DNA from: Bubalus kerabau | Taxonomy: Eukaryota > Chordata > Mammalia > Artiodactyla > Bovidae | DNA: 64,000 nt | Reading direction: 5' to 3' | NCBI RefSeq assembly: GCF_029407905.1 | Contig: NC_073627.1 | Location: forward strand, 161,391,697-161,455,696 | In this document: positions 1-10,520 of the stretch, in pieces | How the letters are laid out: each line of letters begins with the position of its first letter | Position numbering within the stretch: the stretch's first letter is position 1 | Program-made: the position numbers and the translations under genes | Notes under the pieces: model-generated | Databases searched by the model: none | What the model was told of the DNA's origin: nothing | Seen by the model: only the letters and a program-made list of their open reading frames with translations

Positions 1-57
1 ACCCAGATAAATTCAGGCCCCTGACTGGTTTTGATTCTGTGCACTCAGGCAGCGCTG

Positions 58-248
58 ATTTTAGGGAACCCTCCTGCCAATGCAAGAGATGTAAGAGATT
101 TGGGTTCAATCCCTGGGTTGGGAAGATCCCCTGGAGGAGGTGGCAACCCACTCCAGTGTTCTTGCCTGGAAAATCCCACGGACAGAGGGGCTTTGGTGGA
201 CTTCAGTCCAGGGGGTCACAAAGAGTTGGACATGACTGAAGCAACTTA
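58..248 (+). repeat. Bov-tA SINE, 5' end eroded
   Basis: Ruminant tRNA-derived SINE. The typical order is visible: a box-B-like 'gggttcaatccctgggtt', 'gaagatcccctgg', 'cactccagtgttcttgcctgg', then the BovB-like tail 'cacaaagagttggacatgac'. Short open frames here are SINE translations, not genes. Confidence 0.9.
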
Positions 249-249
249 A

Positions 250-700
250 CATGCATAGAAGCAACCTAAGTATCCATCAACAACTGAATGGATTAAGAAG
301 GTACCACATGTCTATACAATGAAAGACTATTCAGCCAAAAAATGAATGAAATTTTGCCATTTGCAACAACATGGATGGATTTAGAGGATATAATACTAAG
401 TTAAATAAATCATAAATAAAAAGATAAATACTGTATGATATCACATGTATGTGGAATCTAAAAAATAAAACAAGCTACTGAATATAACAGAAAAAGATAT
501 AGACTCACAAATCTAGAGACTAAAGTAATGGTTACCAATGTAGAGAAGGAAGGGAGGAGGGTCAAGATAGTGGTAAGGGATTAATTGGTAAAAAATATTA
601 TGTATAAAATAAATAAGCTACAATGATATATGGTATAACATAGGGAATATAGTCAATATTTTATAACAACTATAAATGCAATATAACCATTAAAAATTGT
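250..700 (+). mobile_element. L1 3' end (ORF2 tail and 3' UTR), truncated
   Basis: Contains the recurring end of mammalian L1 ORF2: 'gaagcaacctaagtatccat', an 'aacaacatggatgga' motif and 'atcacatgtatgtggaatct', followed by an A/T-rich 3' UTR. No coding capacity is left. The Bov-tA copy directly upstream probably landed at or near its 5' edge. Confidence 0.75.
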
Positions 701-753
701 GAATTGCTATGCTATAAGTCTAAATATTATATAATATTGTGCATCAATTATGA

Positions 754-895
754 GGGCTTCCCTAGTCACTTGGATGGTAAAGAATCTACCTGCAATGCAC
801 GAGACACAGGTTTAATCCCTGGGATGGGAATATCCCCTGGAGAAGATAATGGCTACCCACTCCAGTATTCTTGCCTGGAGAACTCCATGGACAGC
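754..895 (+). repeat. Bov-tA SINE, 3' truncated
   Basis: Starts at the usual 'gggcttccct' and keeps the promoter-like and central parts ('cactccagtattcttgcctg'), but breaks off near 'ctccatggacagcaac' into a poly-A run at 909-920, so the BovB-like 3' tail is missing. Confidence 0.85.
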
Positions 896-942
896 AACTA
901 TATCACAGCAAAAAAAAAAAAAGAGTGGTGCTTTACTCTCTT

Positions 943-1173
943 AAAGGCTAGTGTGTGCATGCTAAGTTGCTTCAGTAGTATTTGACTCTCTGAAAGCCTA
1001 TGCACTGTAGCCCGCCAGGCTCCTCTGTCCATGGGGATTCTCCAGGCAAGAAGACTGGAATGGGCTGCCATGTTCTCCACCAGGGGATCTTCCTGACCCA
1101 GGGATTGAACCCACATCTCCTGCAGTTCCTGCATTGCAGGAGGGTTCTTTACCGCTAAGCACTGGGGAGGCCC
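943..1173 (-). repeat. Bov-tA-type SINE, antisense
   Basis: Read in reverse it runs from 'ggcctccccagtgctt' through 'gggttcaatccctgggtc' to the tail near 950. It is almost full length. The 107-codon antisense frame over it is a SINE artefact. Confidence 0.88.
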
Positions 1174-1243
1174 CTTAAAAGCCAGATCTCTGTCCTTATT
1201 GCCTGGTATATTAGGTAACAAAAACTATGGAGTAGCTATTCTT

Positions 1244-1333
1244 TTTTTTTAATTTTATTTTATTTTTAAACTTTACAAAATTGTATTAGTTTTGCCAAAT
1301 ATCAAAATGAATCTGCCTCAGGTATACATGTGT
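1244..1333 (-). mobile_element. Very short ruminant L1 3' tip, antisense
   Basis: The reverse strand reads as the last 90 bases of a ruminant L1: 'acacatgtatacctg', 'tttggcaaaactaatacaat', then an A/T-rich tail. It is flanked by a perfect 16-bp direct repeat 'tggagtagctattctt' at 1228-1243 and 1334-1349. This is a target-site duplication, so it is a complete, severely 5'-truncated insertion. Confidence 0.9.
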
Positions 1334-1349
1334 TGGAGTAGCTATTCTT

Positions 1350-2189
1350 AAACCTTGATTGAATTACAATCACCTAGCTTCTCCTACTGAAAATCTTTAT
1401 CATTAAACTCAGTGTCTGGCTTGGGCAACTTTATTTTGACAAAAGATCCTGATGAACCTAGAAATCTGAGAACCAAAGCTATGGAGGGTGTTTTGAATAT
1501 TTTCTGTTTTGTAATTTTCAAGAGATCTTAAAGAGAAACAAAATGTTGCTCCATTTTTACTAGCATATTTTATTCCATCCTCCGGGACCACTATCTTGTC
1601 TACTTTCTTTGTCTTTGAAGTCTGTAAATTCTTGTCTTGATGCTCTTTAAAAAAAATTTCCCCTTAACACACCTCCATCCTTCCATTTTAATTAAACTGC
1701 AGATCCTGGGTCTTTGAAGACATTTCAGGTTTTAGACTGAAACATCCCTCCAGTGACATCAGCCATGGATCAAAGAATCTTTCAGACAACCCTCTGGGAC
1801 TCTGCTATTCATTTGCAGATGCAATTGCATATGGCATTCTAGCATAACCTGAGTGTTTCAAGTGCCCAAATGGAAGGAAACTTACATATTTTGGAGCTCT
1901 AACATACAGTATCTTAAATAGCATGTTTCCCCCAAAGCAAGGTCTTCATTAATTTATACAACTCACACAAAGTGATATAAAGGAGTTCTTGGAATGATGT
2001 AACAGCATAATGCCCTATGGGAAAGAACTTTTCAGAAATGAAGTCATGCTGCAGTCAGTGGGGTTGCAAAGACTCAGACATGACTTGTTAACTAACAATA
2101 GCAATGTTCTACTTTGGCTATACTTTTAGACTTACAAGATGATTAAAAGAAATTCCAGTAAGTTTTTTATATTTTAATTTTTGTAGCAT
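1350..2189. other. Unclassified intergenic DNA
   Basis: A/T-rich single-copy-looking sequence. No open frame has recognisable content and I could not place any repeat family with confidence. A short SINE-tail-like patch lies near 2053-2085. Confidence 0.5.
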
Positions 2190-2370
2190 GCATGTGTGTG
2201 TGCTAAGTCACTTCAGTCGTGCCCAATTCTTTGCGATCCTATGGACTGTAGCCCACCAGGCTCCTCTGTCCCTGGATTCTCCAGGCAAGAATATAGGAGT
2301 GGTTTCCATACCTTCCTCCAGGGGATCTTCCCAACCCAGGGATCAAACCCACGTCTCTTATTTTGTAACA
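2190..2370 (-). repeat. Bov-tA-type SINE, antisense
   Basis: Reverse-strand SINE carrying 'cagtcgtgcccaattctttg', 'cccaccaggctcctctgtcc' and 'cttcccaacccagggatc'. The 5' (promoter) end is lost near 2370. It begins beside a short gt run. Confidence 0.88.
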
Positions 2371-2668
2371 GTGAATGATTAGAATTTCACCATCCCTCTT
2401 ATTATAGTACTTCAGAGTACTTATACACCTATTTTGTAGAAAAGTAGCTTTCACATTCCACTCAAAAGTGGAAAGAGCCTTTCCTTTACACAGGAGAAAA
2501 GACAGTAAGAAATGAAGAGTTAACTCTTCTTATTGTCAAAGGACATTCAGATAGGATCTGTGTTTTACTATAAACTCATGCACTGTGTACCCATTAATAT
2601 ACAAATGCCAAGAATCAGTACCAATTATTTAAAATAGTACATATGATTTATTAAAGCCTATAGTTCAT

Positions 2669-2880
2669 TATAGTCCCTTATAGCTCAGTCAGTAAAGAAT
2701 CTGCCTGCAGTGCAGGAGATTGGAGTATGATTCTTGGGTCGGGAAGATCCCTGAAGAAGAAAATGGCAACACACTCCAGTACTCTTGCCTGGCGAATCCC
2801 ATGGACAGAGGAGCCTGGCAGGCTATAGTCCATGGGGTTTTGAGAGTTGGACATGACTTGGCAATTAAACTACCACCGTC
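2669..2880 (+). repeat. Bov-tA SINE with target duplication
   Basis: Full-length-like copy from 'tagctcagtcagtaaagaat' to the tail 'gttggacatgacttgg'. It is flanked by the 9-bp repeat 'atagttcat' at 2660-2668 and 2881-2889. Confidence 0.9.
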
Positions 2881-2965
2881 ATAGTTCATATCACATTTTC
2901 TTTAACAAGGACTTCAGCTTGAAGTACATGTGTTACTTTATAAGAGATGGGAAACATGGCACTTG

Positions 2966-3050
2966 TTAGAAACAGGATTTGTAAAGTAATTAACCTCCAA
3001 TTAAAATAAATAAATTTATATTTTAAAAAAAATAAATAAAAATAAAAAAG
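2966..3050 (+). mobile_element. Ruminant L1 3' tip
   Basis: The motif 'gtaaagtaattaacctccaa' followed by 'ttaaaataaataaattt' and an A-rich tail is the end of a ruminant L1 3' UTR. The same motif ends the copies near 49000 and 54250. Confidence 0.8.
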
Positions 3051-3314
3051 ATTTAGGATTTCGTAAGGAAAAAAAAAGAAGCACATCTCCTTTCTTTTTT
3101 TAGAGTGTCTCCCTTCTGATGAGTGCCTGTGTTATAAATGAAAAAAATAAATGTCATTCCCTTAATGTTATTCCCTTAAGATATGAACCCAGGCACAGCA
3201 CTCCAAGAGAGCGGTTTCTCAACTGGAGACTGAGAAATCTTAGGCACTTTAGATTCACTCCAAACCTATGCACCAGAAACCCTTTAAAAGTTGCCCAGGC
3301 AATAAAATTTTTAA

Positions 3315-3545
3315 TATTGATAAGCCTACTTACTGAATGTTCATGTACCTAGCGCTGTGTTAGGTACAATTTGTATAAACTAAATTAATCTGTCCTGTAC
3401 GACAGAAGCATTTGATTATTCTAATTTTATAAATAGAAAACAAAAGCTCAGAACCTAAATGACTTGCCTAAAGTCACATAGTGGGAGAATAGCAACATGG
3501 GGCTCGAATCTTGATCTGTGTCTCTCCAGCTTCTAATTCCTGACC
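3315..3545 (+). repeat. MIR SINE
   Basis: Old mammal-wide tRNA-derived SINE. The conserved core appears as 'aaaagctcagaacctaaatg' and 'acttgcctaaagtcacatag', after a diverged 'gttcatgtacctagcgctgt' segment. It predates all the Bov elements here. Confidence 0.8.
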
Positions 3546-4171
3546 CCTCCTTGTTCTGGGATAACTTGGCCCAGGGCCTTCCTTGCAGACCCTAACCCTG
3601 TCTTCTACTACAGTCTGATTGCGGCCACTACCTTTGGCATTTTTCTTATTTAAAGTACCTTTCTGTTTAGACTTTTGCCTGTTATCCTTTAACTAATTTT
3701 GTTATTTTAAAATAATATTTTGGGGCTTAGCTCTGAAACTTCTTAAGACCTTAAGTCTACAGAAAGTTTTTTGAATCATCCATTGCTTCAGTAAAGAAAT
3801 ATAGGTACTTTTCCTCATCAGATTGCTACCAGTATTCTTCAGTGATCTATTTTTCCTTAGATGAACCACTAAGGAAGACAACAGGAACTGTTGAGAAAAT
3901 GCAGTGCAGTGCAATCATGTGTGTAAAAGGTAAATCATGGTGCCTGGTGCAAAGAAGGCATCCTATAGGTTCTACAGCCCACCACACTAAGACCTCCTTC
4001 CTCATAGACTGGTGTAGAATGTCCTCAGCCTCTCCAAGTATATGGACTGTCTTGCTTGAGTTATTTCTGAGCAGTAAGAACATTGAGATTCTCCATGTCA
4101 GTTTTATTAAAAAAAAAAAAAAAAAAGAAATATGTTCTTAATATGTACCAGAAAACTCAGGAATTGTCCTT

Positions 4172-4240
4172 TTGCCTGGCATGCTGCAGTTCATGGGGTT
4201 GCAAAGAGTTGGACACGACTGAATGACTGAACTGAAACAA
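4172..4240 (+). mobile_element. BovB / Bov-tA 3' tip fragment
   Basis: Only the last part of the shared BovB/Bov-tA 3' tail is present: 'gcatgctgcagttcatgggg', 'aaagagttggacacgactga' and the short terminal repeat 'atgactgaactgaa'. A poly-A run lies upstream at about 4110-4127. Which of the two families it comes from cannot be decided. Confidence 0.75.
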
Positions 4241-4634
4241 TCATATCACCCTTTTGTTTTTCCTTCCAGAATTATTTTGCAGTAACAGTGTAAATAATAA
4301 GGTCTCAAATTGTTGACCACTGGGCATTTTGTTATCTAATATTGAGGTCCATGTAACAATGTTAAAACAAATATTAAATAATTTTTAAGTTCAGGCAGAA
4401 TTCTAGCTTTCTATATTTAAGCACTCTGCGCTTTAATCCCAGTATTACCTCATACCTGGAATGGAACTACCGTTTGTGTGTAAATTTCAAAAAGTCATGA
4501 AGATTAGGAAAATGCAATTTCATGGTTTTCAGTGGTCACTAATAAATGATTCTATAGTACATTTTTGAGAAAAAAAATACATCTAGTAGTTCATTTAAAA
4601 TAAAATTTCCAAGGAATTCCATGAAATACACACA

Positions 4635-4715
4635 ATTCCTATTTTAAGATAAAAAAGCTGAGACCTTGAGAAGTTAACTTGCCCAAGGGCACAAAGAAAG
4701 GACTACTAATGACTT
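4635..4715 (+). repeat. MIR core fragment
   Basis: Contains 'aaaaagctgagaccttgaga' and 'gttaacttgcccaagggcac', the MIR core. Both ends are eroded. Confidence 0.65.
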
Positions 4716-5460
4716 GTGCTTCTCTGCCTGGGTTTCCCAGGCAATAAACAGGCTGAGGAACTGATGTAGGCTCCCAGTGAATGGAGCTTATTCAGGCTTA
4801 GCATCCCAGGTGTCAGGCCTCCTTCACCTGAGAATTGCAGTGTTGCATAGATTCCAGGGTCTTCAGACAGTGGGCATGAGCATCCCACGTGTGCATGCAT
4901 TCACAGTCACTCCAGTTGTGTCCAACTCTTTGTGACCCTCTGGACCATAACCTGCCAGGATCCTCTGTCCATGGGATTCTCCAGGCAAGAATAGCAAGGT
5001 GACCTGCCATGCTCTCCTCCAGGGGATCATTCTGACCCAGGGATTGAACTTGCATCTCTTACATATCCTGTATGGGTAGGTTAGGTTCTTTTCCACAAGC
5101 GCCACCTGGGAAGCCCATGAGCATTCCAGATGGAATTTATATTCCTATAAATAACTAATGCTCACAATCCAACCAGCCAATTTATTCCCTCCTTGATAAA
5201 GCCACCTTCTCATTTTTGCCCTTAAGAGGGAGATCCTCAGCTTCATCCGTGGAAGCCTTGGTTCTGCAGTAGCGCTCTGTGCAGTAGTGCGAGACTGGCG
5301 GACACGTGCATTTGTGTCACCGATCTTGTCTTGCGTTGTTTCTTTTTACCAAATAAAACCTACTTCTTACCCCTTACTATCTAAACTGATGTGGAATTCA
5401 CCCCTGTCCTTTGCCTGACAGGACTTAGAGGAGGCCACTCGGCAGCATACTGCCTTTCAA
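4716..5460 (+). mobile_element. Possible solo LTR, interrupted by a SINE
   Basis: A TATA-like 'tataaata' at 5146-5153 lies about 200 bases before a polyadenylation signal 'aataaa' at 5352-5357, followed by a C/T-rich 'cttcttaccccttactatc' stretch like R-U5 of old endogenous retroviral LTRs. No gag, pol or env remnants are seen on either side. The outer limits are guesses. The antisense SINE at 4888-5115 lies inside it. Confidence 0.35.
4888..5115 (-). repeat. Bov-tA-type SINE with target duplication, antisense
   Basis: Antisense SINE from 'ccacctgggaagccc' back to the tail 'actccagttgtgtccaactc'. It is flanked by 13-bp repeats 'catgagcatccca' (4875-4887) and 'catgagcattcca' (5116-5128), one mismatch apart. 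Confidence 0.9.
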
Positions 5461-5904
5461 CCTTGAATGGAGATGTTTTAAATTTATTTTGGTAGAAGAG
5501 AAAAACACTAAATTGATGACAAGCAAAAGAAGAGTCTCCCATTTGTTCAGAAACATGATGACATTAACTATACCTGCTTAAACACCCAAAATATGCCTCT
5601 CCTACTTCTACTTTTTCACCATAAAACTCATATATACACATAATAACATCAGTTACATCTTTATCTACTTTAATCTACTGCAAACAGATTATTTTATCTT
5701 TTAAGAAATTTTGAATGTTATATTAATTTTGTAAGAAAACACTAGAATTTTCCACTGTTCCACCTGTAGTCTTCCTGCTGTCTCATTTTTCCTTGTACTT
5801 ACCTTCAAGTTGCCATCACAATTCCTTTCCTGCTTGGGTTGCTCAGATCTTCTTGGCTCATATACTTCCAAAACTTGGAAATATATTAACTTCTCAGCCT
5901 TTCT

Positions 5905-6065
5905 TACTTTATTGAGCAAATATTTATTGAGAATCTATGATTTACCAGAACTTGGTATATATTTGAAAATAAAACTGTCTCTGCACTCCTAGAACTTACA
6001 CTCTACTGCATGAAACAGATAATAAGCAATTACATGAGTGTTTATAAAATATTGTCATAATGTTT
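5905..6065 (+). repeat. L2-type LINE 3' fragment
   Basis: Contains the ancient mammalian 'gagcaaatatttattgagaa' motif, then 'ctagaacttacactctact' and 'cagataataagcaatta', as in L2 3' ends. Diverged and non-coding. Confidence 0.6.
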
Positions 6066-8329
6066 GATGACTATTATTATTTGCTCTCTATTATTTAATA
6101 GAGAATAAAAAAAGTGAAAAAAGTCATTACATCCTGGTAGCCTGTGCTGTGCCCTCTCTCTCTGTCTCTCTCTCAGAGACCTCTAATCCCACACTTTCCC
6201 CTCTCTGTGTTACTTTATACCAGTACTTTTTCCTCCAACTCTGTCTCTCCATCTCCGTAGGTTTCTCTGTCTCCTAACAGCTTCCAAAAATATGCTTTGT
6301 ATTAGTTCAACCAGTTCATTTTAATGGAATTGAAGTTATTTTTCAGGAAATTAAATACTATCACACTGGCAACAATTCACACAGGATGGAAATTTGATTT
6401 GTGAAACATCATGGCACCATCACTGGACCTCCAAGCTTGTATTGCTCTAAAAACTCATGTGCACAGTTCCATCTGGATAGAGGACTATTAGTCAAACAAG
6501 GACAGATTTACACATTCTTTTTAAAACTGGTCCTGAAAGCGTAATTTCAAACACTTAAACTCAGTATCACTTTTTAAAATTTGAAGTGTGCAAGTGCAAC
6601 TGAAGTGTATTAATGACTTTCAGTGTAGCTTTAACCCACATTAATCAGAAATGTTCTCATTGTTTGCAGATTAACTTTACAGAAATGGCTGTGCAAGTTT
6701 TTGTTTGCCCATTTGGCAGTTGGAAGCAGAATAATTTATTTGTGAAGCATTTTTTATGCAAACTATATCCTTTCCCCAAATGTTTCCTTGAATTAAATAA
6801 GGCAAGAATGTAGACAGAATAAATTAAAGGAAGTCATAGCATGCAAATATTATAGAGGGTATTAATTAAAACCTGATGGCATTTGACCAGAAAAAGAGAG
6901 GGAGAAATTAATAAGTATGTTCAAGAAAAGGAAAAATAACTTCCTTTGATATTTGGAGGAAATAGAATGTCGAAAGTGATAGAGAATAGTTGAAACCAGA
7001 ATTATTATGAAGGGGACAATAGATTATTCTATCAAAAAGAGAATAAACAAAATTCTGTTAAATGTGACTTCAATATTAGATAAGTTTACAGTTAAAAGCA
7101 GAATAGGATTTTTTTTAACGGAATTATCATAAATTGCATTCAGCTAAGATGTAGCTATAGTGTATCTAATAGCAGGAGTTTTAGTAAGTAGGCTTTTAGA
7201 TTTCCTGTGATATATTCCGCTTTATTTCATAAGTGTAATAACAGTAATGAAATAAGAAAGAATACACTGTACCTACTTGAAGAACTCTGCCCAAACATCC
7301 CTGATAACATCAACATTGTTATGCATTCCTCTAAAATGATGCCACAATGTCTGTTACTAAGATAAGCAGTTGGGTCACTTGGATTATTTTAGATCTTCTG
7401 GTTGCTTGTAGGTCTGAAAGTATCTTTTCTATATCAAGCCTAGGTGAAATTTTATTTTAAATGTCAAATACTGAATAAATTGATGGTCTACTGCTGGAGA
7501 TGTTCAACCCAATAATTATTGTACAACATACTAAGAGATGCAAGAGAGTTTTGCAAAGTTGTTAGAGAGCAGAGGTGGAATTCCTAACCTAACCTAGGAG
7601 GAGTCAGGGAAGACTGCAAAACTGGTATGATACTTGCAGTGACTCTTAAAAGATGACCAAAAATATAAACTTTATAAGGATATTTTAGACCTAAGGAGAG
7701 CATGTGCAAAGACATAGAAGTGTGAAGGTCTCTGACCAACTACCTCCCAATTTGGCAATGGTTGAGCAAGAGGAGAACTGGAGAAAGGGCAAGGATGGAA
7801 CTAGAAGGCATGCATTGGCTAGGTGCAGAACAGCCTCATTGCAGGGAGACAAGGCAAGACCCATGGGCCCGGCAAGAGCCCAGGGCAGAATAGACTTAGC
7901 GGAGTCTATGTTGAACTGTATAGTCTGGATTCTTTCCCAAAGGAAAACAGTTGGAACTAACCAGTTCCAGCTGTTTATTAATGCACTGTGTGAATGTGAT
8001 ACTTTGTATAAAATATTTCTGTGTCTAAATGAAGAAGTTTAATTTAAGCTTTAGGAAATTTACAGGCCAAATCAAACATTTCCATGAGCAAATTCAGGTT
8101 GAATAGCCTTTAACTGTGTAGCCCCTGCTGTAATGTATATAAGAATAATACACACATTGAATTACTCCTAATCCGTGGTATACTTAGTTTTCTAGATCTT
8201 GAAGCTAAACTTGTAATTCTATGTTATCAATATATTGTCTTGCAGCTTCTTTTCTCTTAAAGTGAATAAAATATCTGATTATATGAGAGCAGCAATTAAT
8301 CAATGTAACTATATCTTTTCGTATTTTAT

Positions 8330-8500
8330 CCTACAGAACAAGGGTATCCACATTTACACATGCAACAGAATCAGAATGTTAAAAGTTTAGATTCCTGATA
8401 TTAACTCAAACCAACAATATCAAACTACCAGGACCCAGGAATCTGCCTTTTCAGCAAACTTCATAGATTTTTCTGATACAATGGTCTCTTAATCACACAT
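8330..8500. repeat. MER5-like (hAT, Charlie group) fragment
   Basis: The phrases 'acagaatcagaatgtta', 'gtttagattcctg' and 'cccaggaatctgcctttt' resemble old MER5-type non-autonomous DNA transposons. Termini and target duplication are not recognisable, so this is tentative. Confidence 0.35.
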
Positions 8501-9002
8501 TGACAATCTCTTATCTAAAGAATACTCAGTGTGAATGAAAAGATCCATCCATTCTTCACTGCCTACACTGAACATGACCTGAAGCAGAGGCTAATTGAAA
8601 TCCAGAAATCTGAGATAATCAGACTTAAAAATTAGAACCTACCTGATGATGGAGAATGACATCTGCCTCATGTGTCTCCTCCTTTAGACCCGTAGTCCCT
8701 CACCAAGAGAAAACCTGTAAGCAACAGTCAAATCCTCCCGCATACTCTGGCTCAGCCTTACATACTACCTGTCTTAACCCCTAGCCAATATGTTCATAAT
8801 TACAAATCAAACAAAGCTACCACATTGCATTCCTTATCATTCTATGGTCTTATAGAACTTTTCCCCACAATAATGCTTTGCAGAGCCTGGGTTCACTGCC
8901 TGCAAAGCAATTTCACCTATTCAATTCTTCACCTGGCAAACACTCACCTATCCTTGAAGACTTGACCCAACTGATACTTCCTCACCAATAAAGCTCTCCT
9001 AT

Positions 9003-9278
9003 GCTGCTGCTGCTGCTAATAAGGTGCTTCAGTCTCGTCCGACTCTGTGGACCCCATAGATGGCAGCCCACCAGGCTCTCCGTCCCTAAAATTCTCCAGG
9101 CAAGAACACTGGAGTGGGTTGCCATTTCCTTCTCCAATGCATGAAAGTGAAAAGTGTAAGTGAAGCCGCTCAGTCGTGTCTGACTTTAGCAACCCCATGG
9201 ACCGCAGCCTACCAGGCTCCTCCATCCATGGGAGTTTCCAGCCAATAGTACTGGAGTGGGTTGCCATTGCCTTCTCTC
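9003..9278 (-). repeat. Bov-A2 dimeric SINE with target duplication, antisense
   Basis: Two BovA units are joined by the linker 'tgcatgaaagtgaaaagtg'. The element begins with the gct triplet run, which is its 3' tail on the reverse strand. It is flanked by the perfect 13-bp repeat 'aaagctctcctat' at 8990-9002 and 9279-9291, so this is a complete insertion. The 128-codon frame across its edge is an artefact. Confidence 0.95.
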
Positions 9279-9764
9279 AAAGCTCTCCTATAAACTTAAG
9301 TAATTTACTGGTCTTACCTCTGGTTCCCACAGCAATTGGTTCAGACAGTTGTAACAACACATTTCATTACAATTCTATTTATTTAACTATTTCTTTTACT
9401 AGAACTTACAGCCTAAAGAGTAAATTTGATAGCCCTTCACAACACCAACTAGTGGACTCAAGTTTAAAGGAATTTGTGAAAAGACTGCCAGTGTGGAGGG
9501 CATTGGAGCAATTAAGCCACAGGCAATCAACTCAGTCCAACCATGGCAGAGTAGATCAATAGATTAAAATCTTTTAGTCAAACAGAGGCCTATTAAAAAA
9601 TTCTAAATCAGTTAAATTATTAGATATACCACTGTCTTAATTGGTGAGATCTATTCTACTGTTAACATGTAGATTGTTTGCAATGTAGGAGTTTTCTTTA
9701 CCAGAAACTTGTTGTACTAGTAAAGGACAGGATCTCTATTAAAATGCACTTATAAATTAGAGAG

Positions 9765-9995
9765 ACAGCAGGCAATGGCATAAAGATCTTGGAGCCAAAT
9801 AAGCCTAGGTTCAAGCCATAAATGTACCACTGTGTGACTAAGTTATTTTATTACCTTGAGCCTCTATTACTTCACCTGTAAAATGGAAATTGTCTCACAG
9901 GGCAAAGAGATAACTAAATATATGATAAAGTACCCATCATATTGGCTAACTCATGGTAATCACTCACAAATTTCTTACTGCTGCTATTGCTGTAT
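9765..9995 (+). repeat. MIR SINE
   Basis: Near-complete MIR: 'ataagcctaggttcaagcc', 'ccactgtgtgactaagtta', 'ttcacctgtaaaatggaaat' and 'aaagtacccatcat' occur in the right order and spacing. Confidence 0.8.
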
Positions 9996-10124
9996 CAAAC
10001 AGTTGTACTATGGACAAGTCATGATTAGAACATGTTGACTTTGAAAGAGAATAGAATGAGCCTCAGCGACTGCTGAGCTTTCAGGGCCCAGAGTATGCAG
10101 CTTGATTTTTTTTTTGTTTTCCTT

Positions 10125-10515
10125 TTTTTTTTGGTTTAAAGCTTTATTGAGGTATAATTATTATGAAAGAACATACTTGTTCATTTTAATATTTATTTGG
10201 TTATGCTGGGTCTTAGTTTTGGCATGAGAGATCTTCTAGTTTTGGCATGCAAACTTAGCTGCAACATGCGAACTCTTGGTTCCAGCATGTGGGATCTTGT
10301 TCTCTGACCAAGAATTGACCTGGGCCCCCTGCATTGAGAGCAGGGAGTCTTGGCTACTGGACCAGCAGGGAAGACCCACTGGGCATATTTAAAATATACA
10401 ACTTCATGAGTTTTGATATATACATACATCCATGAAACTGTCACCCCTATCCAGGTAGTAACGATACCCATTATCTCCAAAAGCTTCTTCCTTTTTAATC
10501 CCCCCCAATTTGAAT
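10125..10515 (-). mobile_element. Old L1 3' UTR, antisense, split by a CHR SINE
   Basis: 'gctttattgaggtataatta' on the left and 'acatacatccatgaaactgt' with 'cccattatctccaaaagctt' on the right read as one antisense L1 3' UTR if the segment between about 10181 and 10378 is removed. Poly-T runs mark its 3' end on the left. Confidence 0.65.
10181..10378 (-). repeat. CHR-type SINE (tRNA-derived, cetartiodactyl), antisense
   Basis: Reverse strand: 'gtcttccctgctggtccagt', a box-B-like region, then 'acaagatcccacatgctgga' and repeated 'catgc..ca' phrases ending in an A/T-rich tail. Same family as the copy at 26981-27214. It sits inside the old L1. Confidence 0.8.
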
Positions 10516-10520
10516 TTGTC

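Larger units (their letters stand above)
5461..8990. other. Long gene-poor interval with a few old repeats
   Basis: About 3.5 kb of A/T-rich DNA with none of the recent Bov elements. It holds an L2-like piece (5905-6065), a short ct-rich tract (6151-6178) and a MER5-like patch (8330-8500). Around 7560-7730 is a diverged mid-repetitive-looking segment that I cannot name. The 112-codon frame at 7704-8042 has no recognisable domain, and I do not call it a gene. Confidence 0.55.

Noticed and set aside
58..248. tRNA gene suspected from box A/B-like sequence
   Set aside because: The promoter-like boxes belong to the tRNA-derived head of Bov-tA; no cloverleaf can be formed. The same holds for all SINE copies here.
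7704..8042. 112-codon open frame
   Set aside because: Composition is like random sequence; the region looks like diverged repeat DNA and nothing supports translation.
9176..9562. 128-codon open frame
   Set aside because: The first part is an antisense Bov-A2, the rest is unrelated flank.
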